Below, one piece after another: positions 58,557-64,000 of a stretch of DNA of 64,000 nucleotides. The notes under the pieces are model-generated. The model was not told the origin of the DNA, ran no database searches, and saw nothing but the letters and a program-made list of their open reading frames with translations. Within the stretch, counting starts at the first letter, position 1. Each line of letters opens with the position of its first letter. Source of the stretch: Solibacteraceae bacterium (GTDB lineage Bacteria; Acidobacteriota; Terriglobia; Bryobacterales; Bryobacteraceae); assembly GCA_026984795.1 (NCBI GenBank), contig JALSRK010000007.1, forward strand, positions 1 through 64,000. The letters are read 5' to 3'. The position numbers were made by a program, and so were the translations under genes.

Positions 58557-59240
58557 ATGCGGCAGTTCCTGTTGATCGACGCCGACGACACGCTCTGGGA
58601 GAACAACGTCTATTTCGAAGAGGCGTTCCAGGAGTTCGTCGATTTCCTCGGCCACTCGACGCTTACCAAAGAGCAGATCCGCGCCATTCTCGACGAAATC
58701 GAACTGGTCAACATCAAGGTCCACGGCTACGGCTCGCTCAACTTCGGCCGTAACCTGCGGCAGTGCTACGTGCGGCTTGCCGAGCGGCAGATCCGTGAAG
58801 AGGATCTCGAGCGGGTGATGGGCTTCGCCCGCGGTATTCTGGACCGGCCGGTCGAGTTGATCGAGGGCGTGCCGGAGACGCTCGCGTACCTGGCGGGACG
58901 CCACGATCTCACACTGTTCACCAAGGGCCATCCGGAGGAGCAGCGGCTCAAGATCGACCGCTCCGGGTTGGGCCGCTTCTTCCGGCACACGGCGATCGTA
59001 AAGGAGAAAGACGTAGAGTCCTACCGCCGTCTGGTCGCCGAGGGGAATCTGGATCCCGCCCGGACGTGGATGGTGGGCAACTCGCCCAGGTCCGACATCA
59101 AGCCGGCGCTCGAAGCCGGCATCGGCGCCGTCTACGTACCCCACCCCCGCACCTGGCACCTGGAGAAAGAGCCGGTCGCCGATGGCCACGACCGGCTCCT
59201 CATCGTCGGGTCCTTTGCCGAACTGAGACGCTATTTCTGA
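58557..59240 (+). CDS. HAD-superfamily hydrolase
   Basis: 227 residues. Motif I LIDADDTLWENN (nucleophile Asp and acid/base Asp), a helical cap, motif II LTLFTKG, motif III lysine in VKEKDVESYR and motif IV WMVGNSPRSDIKPA. It fits small-molecule phosphatases of the HAD subclass IA. Its end overlaps by 10 nt the convergent nucleotidyltransferase/phosphotransferase gene. If that gene makes phospho-di-inositol phosphate, a phosphatase is needed for the last step, and this enzyme is a possible candidate (inference only). Confidence 0.88.
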   Translation: MRQFLLIDADDTLWENNVYFEEAFQEFVDFLGHSTLTKEQIRAILDEIELVNIKVHGYGSLNFGRNLRQCYVRLAERQIREEDLERVMGFARGILDRPVELIEGVPETLAYLAGRHDLTLFTKGHPEEQRLKIDRSGLGRFFRHTAIVKEKDVESYRRLVAEGNLDPARTWMVGNSPRSDIKPALEAGIGAVYVPHPRTWHLEKEPVADGHDRLLIVGSFAELRRYF

Positions 59241-60709
59241 GCCGTGGCGGCTCCGCGCCAGGGCGCCGGAGCAGTGAAGCCGGGCTTCAGCGGAGAGAGC
59301 GTCAGGGCCTCTGCCGAGGCTTTCGCCTCCCGGGGGCGGCGCAGCAGCCAACCTTTGATCAAGATGCCCACGATGCAGAAGTGCGTGAGCGCCCCGGCGG
59401 CCAGCATGGCGTAGAAGGGCTGGCCGACCAGCGCGCCGGCGCAGATGATCAGCAGGCGCAGGTCGCGCCGTTTCAGACGGTTCAGCCAGTCGTCCGGATA
59501 GGGGAAGCCGTTGCGCAGCTCGAACTCCTTGGTGACGTAGCCCGCCAGCAGGAACCCCCAGGCGGCCAGGAACCCGCCGATCCAGACCCAGTGCTCCGGG
59601 CTGGCGCTCGCGTAGGCGAAGGTCACGGCGAGGGCGACCGCCACGTCGGCGTAGCGGTCCAGCATGCTGTCGAGCCACGCGCCCCGGGCCGAGGCCATGT
59701 GTTTCAGCCGGGCCACCTCGCCGTCGCAGCCGTCCACGATCGAGCCGAATTGCACCAGCAGCGCCCCGATCACCCCAGCCGCGTACTGGCCCAGCGCCAG
59801 CAGGCCGGCCCCCGCGATGGAGATGAGGAAACTCAGCGCCGTGATCCAGTTGGGCGTCAGGCGCGTATGGGCCAGCAACGCCGACAGCCGCGTCGAGATC
59901 GGCCGGTTGACGTACTGGGAGATGAAGCCGTCGCCTGACGGCTTGCCCAGCCCGGCCAGCAGCCGCCGCACCGCCTCCCGGTAGGCTTCCGGGGTGTCCA
60001 CGTCGAGCCACAACTGCCCGGTGGCGTCGGCCGCCAGCAGCCGGCCTCGTTCAGCCAGGGAATTCGTGGCCTCCGAGAGGCTGCCGGCGTCGAGCCGCTC
60101 CAGCTCCTCGAACAAGGCCCGGGTGCAGAGGAAGACGCCGGTGTCGGCGGCGTTCCAATCAGCCAGATTCTTTCCCACCCGCACGACCCGGCCGTCGGAG
60201 ACCACCGTTTTGGTTACGTCCCTTTCATCCAGGATGGCGCCCCGGTCCCGGTCCACAGCCAGACACACCTGGCCGTCCCGCAACGGGGCCCTGCACACCG
60301 TCCGGATGAGCGAGCCGTCGATGAGGTGGTCCGCCATGAGCAGCAGGAACGGCTCCTCGCCCACCTTGGCGGCGGCCGCCCGGGCGCTGGCCCCGTTGCC
60401 CCGCTTCCAGTCGGGCGCCACCACGCACTCGATCTCGCAGTTGCGCCGGGCGGCGATCTCCTCCAGGTGCCTGCGCACCGCCTCGGCCCGGTACCCGAGG
60501 ACCACCACGAAGCGCCGGATCCCCTCCCCGATGCAAGTGGCGATCGTGCGCTCCACCAACGAGAGCCCCAACAGCGGGACCAGAGGTTTCGGCCTGCTTT
60601 TCCGGAACCGGGCCAGGCGGGATCCTTCGCCCGCAGCCAGAATCACCGCGAGTCGGGGCCGCGGCAGACCCTTTTCGACTTTCTTGGATTCAACCGGAAC
60701 CGTCACCAT
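59231..60709 (-). CDS. fused sugar nucleotidyltransferase / CDP-alcohol phosphotransferase (IPCT-DIPPS-like)
   Basis: 492 residues. Domain 1 (about 18-250) is a nucleotidyltransferase: AVILAAGEGSRLARF, SRPKPLVPL, LLLMADHLIDG, DVDTPEAYR. Domain 2 (about 265-460) is a membrane CDP-alcohol phosphotransferase with the full motif D326-x2-DG-x2-AR-x8-G-x3-D-x3-D351 (VDGCDGEVARLKH, RGAWLDSMLD). This fusion is that of CTP:inositol-1-phosphate cytidylyltransferase / di-myo-inositol phosphate phosphate synthase of thermophiles such as Archaeoglobus. It may make such a solute or a related inositol-type lipid. The ATG is chosen by GAAGGAG 7 nt upstream. Confidence 0.8.
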   Translation of the reverse strand: MVTVPVESKKVEKGLPRPRLAVILAAGEGSRLARFRKSRPKPLVPLLGLSLVERTIATCIGEGIRRFVVVLGYRAEAVRRHLEEIAARRNCEIECVVAPDWKRGNGASARAAAAKVGEEPFLLLMADHLIDGSLIRTVCRAPLRDGQVCLAVDRDRGAILDERDVTKTVVSDGRVVRVGKNLADWNAADTGVFLCTRALFEELERLDAGSLSEATNSLAERGRLLAADATGQLWLDVDTPEAYREAVRRLLAGLGKPSGDGFISQYVNRPISTRLSALLAHTRLTPNWITALSFLISIAGAGLLALGQYAAGVIGALLVQFGSIVDGCDGEVARLKHMASARGAWLDSMLDRYADVAVALAVTFAYASASPEHWVWIGGFLAAWGFLLAGYVTKEFELRNGFPYPDDWLNRLKRRDLRLLIICAGALVGQPFYAMLAAGALTHFCIVGILIKGWLLRRPREAKASAEALTLSPLKPGFTAPAPWRGAATAQK

Positions 60710-60853
60710 CTCACACTCCTTCTTTCCTCGTTTCAATCGAAGCCCCACCACAGGAGAGCTTCAGACACAAAAGAAAAAGGTCAGAAGTGAAGCGTTCAGA
60801 TTGAACCGCTCGAACTGGAAGGGGATTCCTCTGCGGAAATCCTGCCCGGCAAT

Positions 60854-60881
60854 AGTATACACCCGCAAGCGCCGGAAGTAA
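60854..60881 (-). promoter_or_regulatory. promoter of the IPCT-DIPPS-like gene
   Basis: On the minus strand: -35 TTACTT (60881-60876), 16-bp spacer, -10 TATACT (60859-60854). Transcription near 60847 would leave an unusually long leader of about 138 nt before the ATG at 60709. I recognised no riboswitch in that leader. Confidence 0.5.
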
Positions 60882-61004
60882 AAGAAGTTCTTCGTCCGGG
60901 ATGGGCCCGGCGCGTGGGAGGAGCGGGGAGATTCACGACAGGGGAGGAGAGCCGGGGGCCTGCGGGCCGCAAGCGTCCCCCACATCCCCCGCTAGTGACC
61001 GAGT

Positions 61005-62495
61005 TCAGCTTTCGGGCCCCCGGCGACCCGCACCCGTAGCTCGTCCAGAAACCGGCAGGCGGACGGTGAATATCGAGCCGCGGCCGGGGGTGGAATCCAC
61101 GGTGATCGAGCCGCCGTGCTCAGAAGCGACCTTGTGGGAGACCAGGAGGCCCAGGCCCGTACCCTCGGAGCCTTTGGTGGAGAAAAACATCGTGAACAGC
61201 TTCGCCCTGGTCTCCTCGTCCATGCCGATGCCGTTGTCCTCGACCTCGATGACGACGTCTTCTCCGTCGCGGCGGGCCCGGACCCAGACCCGGTAGTCCT
61301 TCCCCTCGTCGGTGTCGGCGGCGCAGGCGTCGATGGCGTTGGTCACCAGATTGGCCAGCAGGGCGTGGATGTCTTTCGGCTCGCCGTAGAGGGTTTCGGC
61401 GCCGGGCTCGATCCTGACCTCGAGCCGGACCCCGGCGTCCCGGGCGCGGCGCTCGAACAGATCGGCGACCTCCCGGGCGAGGCGGTCCAAGCGCACCTCG
61501 ACCCGGCGCGGTTCGCGGTCCCGGGCGCAGTAGAGCATGTCCATGATCATCGCCGAGAGGCGGTCCACGTTCCGCTGGACCATCTCCCAGCCGGTGCGGA
61601 TCGTCCGCTGGTCGTTGTCGCGCAGGCCGGCGTTGACGACGTAGACGCCGCCGCGAAGGCCCTCGAGGACGTTCTTGATGGAGTGGGCGGTGCCGGCGAC
61701 GAGCTGGCCGATGAAAGCGAGCTTGCTCTGCAGCTCCTTGACTTCGGTGATGTCGGTGGAAACCTCCATGACGGACGTGATCCGGCCGGTACGGTCGCGC
61801 ACGGCGGCGGTATGGGTGAGCACATGGAGCTGGTGGCCGTGCCGGTCGAAGACGACCTCTTCGGAGTGGTGGACGCGACCGTCCTCGAAGGTCCGGGCCA
61901 CCGGGCACTCGGAACAGGGCTCAGCGCGCCGCTTGTAGACCTCGTAACAGCGGCGGCCGAGGCGTTCGCCGAAGGCCTCCTTGAAGCGGCGGTTGGCTTC
62001 GACGATGGTGAGTTCCCGGTCCTGGACGGAGATGAAGCAGGGGACGGTGTCGAAGAGATTGTGGAACCGGGCGAGGGAGTCGTGGAGGCGATGCTCGAGC
62101 TCCTTCTGGACGGTGATGTCGGTGAAGAGCTCCATCACGGCGACGATCCGGCCGCCGTCGCGGCGCCGGAGCGGCTTGGTGTTGACGATGACGTTGTGGG
62201 GCAGGCCGCGGGCGTCGAAGATCACTTCCTCGGAAGTGTGCTCTTCGCCGTCCTCGAAGGTCCGGGCCACGGGACACTCGGGACAGCGTTCAGCGCGGCC
62301 CTTGTAAACCTGCCAGCAATAGCGGCCGAGGGGGGAGCCAAAGTCCTCGATGAGCTTGCGGTTGGCTTCCAGGACGCGGTAGTCGGGCCCCTGGATGGAG
62401 ATGTAGCAGGGAACCTCGTCGAAGAGCCGGCCGCAGGAGAGCTCGCGGATGTCGAGTTTCGGCGCTGAGCGCGCCGTCGAGGAGCTGTCCGCCAT
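61005..62495 (-). CDS. sensor histidine kinase with two Cys-motif PAS domains
   Basis: 496 residues, no membrane segment, so cytoplasmic. PAS1 (about 20-135) and PAS2 (about 145-258) are clear duplicates; each carries C-x10-C-x2-C (C60/C71/C74 and C183/C194/C197, sequences RCPECPVARTFEDG and PCSECPVARTFEDG). Then a phospho-acceptor helix with H271 (AGTAHSIKNVLEG) and a HATPase domain with LVTNAIDAC (N386), EDNGIGMDEE and STKGSEGTGLGL. The cysteines may bind a metal, Fe-S cluster or heme, or act as a thiol switch. It begins 57 nt after the Fe-S/receiver fusion gene, its likely partner. AAGGAGG lies before the ATG. Confidence 0.9.
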   Translation of the reverse strand: MADSSSTARSAPKLDIRELSCGRLFDEVPCYISIQGPDYRVLEANRKLIEDFGSPLGRYCWQVYKGRAERCPECPVARTFEDGEEHTSEEVIFDARGLPHNVIVNTKPLRRRDGGRIVAVMELFTDITVQKELEHRLHDSLARFHNLFDTVPCFISVQDRELTIVEANRRFKEAFGERLGRRCYEVYKRRAEPCSECPVARTFEDGRVHHSEEVVFDRHGHQLHVLTHTAAVRDRTGRITSVMEVSTDITEVKELQSKLAFIGQLVAGTAHSIKNVLEGLRGGVYVVNAGLRDNDQRTIRTGWEMVQRNVDRLSAMIMDMLYCARDREPRRVEVRLDRLAREVADLFERRARDAGVRLEVRIEPGAETLYGEPKDIHALLANLVTNAIDACAADTDEGKDYRVWVRARRDGEDVVIEVEDNGIGMDEETRAKLFTMFFSTKGSEGTGLGLLVSHKVASEHGGSITVDSTPGRGSIFTVRLPVSGRATGAGRRGPES

Positions 62496-62551
62496 CTCGC
62501 GCCTCCTTCGCTGCGGCCGGCCCCCTCAACGGGAGCCGCCCCCGCTCCCGT

Positions 62552-64000
62552 CTATTGAATCTGGTCGCTCGGAATCCGCGTCCCGAGCACCTGGATGGCT
62601 GTTTCGATCACCTTGTCCGGGTCGATGGGCTTTTCGAGAAACGCGTTCGGCTCCGGGATGCCCTTTTCGGCGATGAACTCGTGGAACCGGACGGTGGGCT
62701 TGTCGGTCTTGCCGTAGCCGGTGATGATGACGATGGGCAAATTCTTGTACTTCTCGTCCTTGCGGAGCTCCCAGTAGAGCTTCTCGCCGGTCTTGTGGGG
62801 CATCACGAGGTCCAGGGTGACGAGGTCGGGCTTCTGATCGCGGATCTGCCGCCAGCCCTGGTTGGCGTCGGGCGCTTCGAGCACTTCCGCGCCCTTGTCT
62901 TTGAAGATCACCCGGAGATAGGTGCGCACGTCGGGTTCGTCGTCGATGACGAGCACCTTGTAGCCGGCCAGCGCCTTGGCCGGGATCTCGCCCGGGGCGA
63001 CGGCCACCGGAACCTCGACCTTGGGCGCCGGCTTGGGCACGACGAGGGCATTGTAAACCATGTCGACGAGCTGCTTGACCTCCATGTCGAGCTGGTAGTG
63101 CTTGATGAGGTCGGTAAGCCCGTCCACGCAGTTGTGGCAAGAGGTGATGACGATCTTGGCCCCGGTGGCCCGGAGCTGCTCGGCCTTGATCTTGGCCGAT
63201 TTCAAGCGGCGCGGAGCATACTCGGCCATCGACATGGCGCCGCCGCCGCCGGTGCAGCAGAAGTTCTGCTGGCGGTTGGGATACATCTCGCGGAAGTCGG
63301 AGCAGACCAGCCGGAGCAGTTCGCGGGGCTCCTCGGTCATGCCGCAGGAGCGGGCCATGTTGCAGGAGTCGTGGTAGGTGACCGGGATGGAGTTCTTGGA
63401 CTTGTCTACCTGGATGCGACCTTCCTTGATGTAGCGGAGCATGGTGATGATGGAGCTTTCCATCTCGATGTCCGGCAGGTCGGTCTTGCTCCAATTAGGT
63501 CCCTCGCAGCGGGTGGAGCGGTAGCCGTGGCCGCACTCGCTGATGACGATGCGTTTGGCTCCGATGGTGCGGGCGGCGTCGTAGACCCGGCGGGCGCAAG
63601 CGCCGCCGAGCTCGTCGTCGCCGTTGAAGAGGCCGAAGTTGGTCATGTCCCAGCCTTCGCTCACCATGGTCCAGTTCTCGCCGGCGAAGTGGAAGATGGC
63701 GGCGGCTTCGGCGATGGTCCGGGGATCGTATTTGGCCTCGCGGGGATTGATGGTGTAGACGAGCTCGGCGCCCTTCTTGTCGATGGGGATCTTGATGTTG
63801 GGATCGTCGAATTCGTCCTGGAGCTCCTCCTCCATCCACTCGACCGTTTCCAGGTAGTCCTCCTTGAGGACGCCCATCTGATTGCCGATCTCCCACTGGT
63901 CCTTGGCGACGGTGGCCACGCCCTCGGGCATGATGCCGACGTGGACGAGCAGGCCCCGGGCGAGGCGGTTGAAGGTGGCCATATCGACACCCATCGGGCA
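62552..64000 (-). CDS. CCG-domain Fe-S protein fused to a response-regulator receiver (5' end missing)
   Basis: 482 codons are visible; the frame stays open to the window edge and begins CPMGVD, the end of a [4Fe-4S] motif (compare CPIGVD in the DsrK-like protein at 25576), so the N-terminal ferredoxin part lies outside. The rest, numbered from the Met at 63994, has HdrD/DsrK-type CCG motifs: SECGHGY (C154), HDSCNMARSCG (C211, C217), NFCCTGGGG (C246/247), SCHNC (C286, C289). A proline-rich linker leads to a complete receiver domain (346-472): DD351/352, phospho-Asp D395, T425, K455. No DNA-binding output domain. The adjacent PAS kinase is the probable phosphodonor. Confidence 0.88.
   Translation of the reverse strand, partial: CPMGVDMATFNRLARGLLVHVGIMPEGVATVAKDQWEIGNQMGVLKEDYLETVEWMEEELQDEFDDPNIKIPIDKKGAELVYTINPREAKYDPRTIAEAAAIFHFAGENWTMVSEGWDMTNFGLFNGDDELGGACARRVYDAARTIGAKRIVISECGHGYRSTRCEGPNWSKTDLPDIEMESSIITMLRYIKEGRIQVDKSKNSIPVTYHDSCNMARSCGMTEEPRELLRLVCSDFREMYPNRQQNFCCTGGGGAMSMAEYAPRRLKSAKIKAEQLRATGAKIVITSCHNCVDGLTDLIKHYQLDMEVKQLVDMVYNALVVPKPAPKVEVPVAVAPGEIPAKALAGYKVLVIDDEPDVRTYLRVIFKDKGAEVLEAPDANQGWRQIRDQKPDLVTLDLVMPHKTGEKLYWELRKDEKYKNLPIVIITGYGKTDKPTVRFHEFIAEKGIPEPNAFLEKPIDPDKVIETAIQVLGTRIPSDQIQ

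Overview
The window is a 64 kb stretch of a GC-rich (roughly two thirds G+C by eye) bacterial chromosome that is densely packed with ordinary chromosomal genes. I see no tRNA, rRNA, insertion sequence, prophage or CRISPR array. The gene content suggests an Acidobacteriota-type organism, perhaps near Solibacter/Bryobacter: many Tat- or Sec-exported sugar-metabolism proteins, an aerobic cytochrome oxidase assembly operon, a DsrMK-like Fe-S/b-type membrane pair, an hpnE-type desaturase and an ATP synthase operon without subunits a and c. That placement is inferred from gene content only.

Left part (1-8.1 kb). A tight minus-strand operon (4842 to 389) encodes heme A synthase, heme O synthase, an ABC-2 transporter, a SCO1 copper chaperone and a DUF420 membrane protein, so it is a cytochrome oxidase maturation operon. 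A 37-residue membrane protein converges on its end. Next come a secreted hypothetical protein with a Gfo/Idh/MocA oxidoreductase (minus strand), a BON-domain protein, and rpmB-rpmG with a clear terminator.

8.1-25.5 kb is a metabolic and exported-enzyme region: a propeller/phosphoesterase-like fusion with nadE, a bicupin with an enolase-superfamily protein, DinB, a Tat-exported sugar isomerase, a two-domain universal stress protein, an M20 amidohydrolase with an ATP-dependent DNA ligase, a lipoprotein with 12 BNR/Asp-box motifs, a tandem alpha/beta-hydrolase and a DUF1080 protein.

25.5-45.3 kb is energy and core metabolism: a DsrK/DsrM-like redox pair, hpnE, the ATP synthase operon (b', b, delta, alpha, gamma, beta, epsilon), accD, a D-aminoacylase-like amidohydrolase, an ABC-F ATPase, a three-gene membrane glycosyltransferase operon and a YprB-like exonuclease.

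45.3-51.7 kb holds a carrier-protein-dependent cysteine operon (CysM, JAMM protease, ThiS/MoaD-like carrier, MoeZ-like activating enzyme) behind a near-consensus sigma-70 promoter, then rpoD, and nrdR with a flippase-like membrane protein. 52-55.6 kb is an ECF sigma / zinc anti-sigma / membrane protein / DUF4097 operon that looks like an envelope-stress module. 55.6-60.7 kb holds glycerate 2-kinase, aroK, an SDR, a HAD hydrolase and a fused nucleotidyltransferase/CDP-alcohol phosphotransferase resembling the di-myo-inositol phosphate enzyme.

The right edge (61-64 kb) holds the most unusual items. A CCG-domain Fe-S protein, paralogous to the DsrK-like protein at 25.6 kb, is fused to a complete response-regulator receiver domain and is cut by the window end. 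Directly downstream lies a histidine kinase with two duplicated PAS domains, each carrying a C-x10-C-x2-C motif. Together they suggest a redox-linked two-component system.

Several genes (12130, 14516, 7168) have -10 boxes only 6-7 nt before the start codon and no Shine-Dalgarno sequence, which points to leaderless mRNAs.
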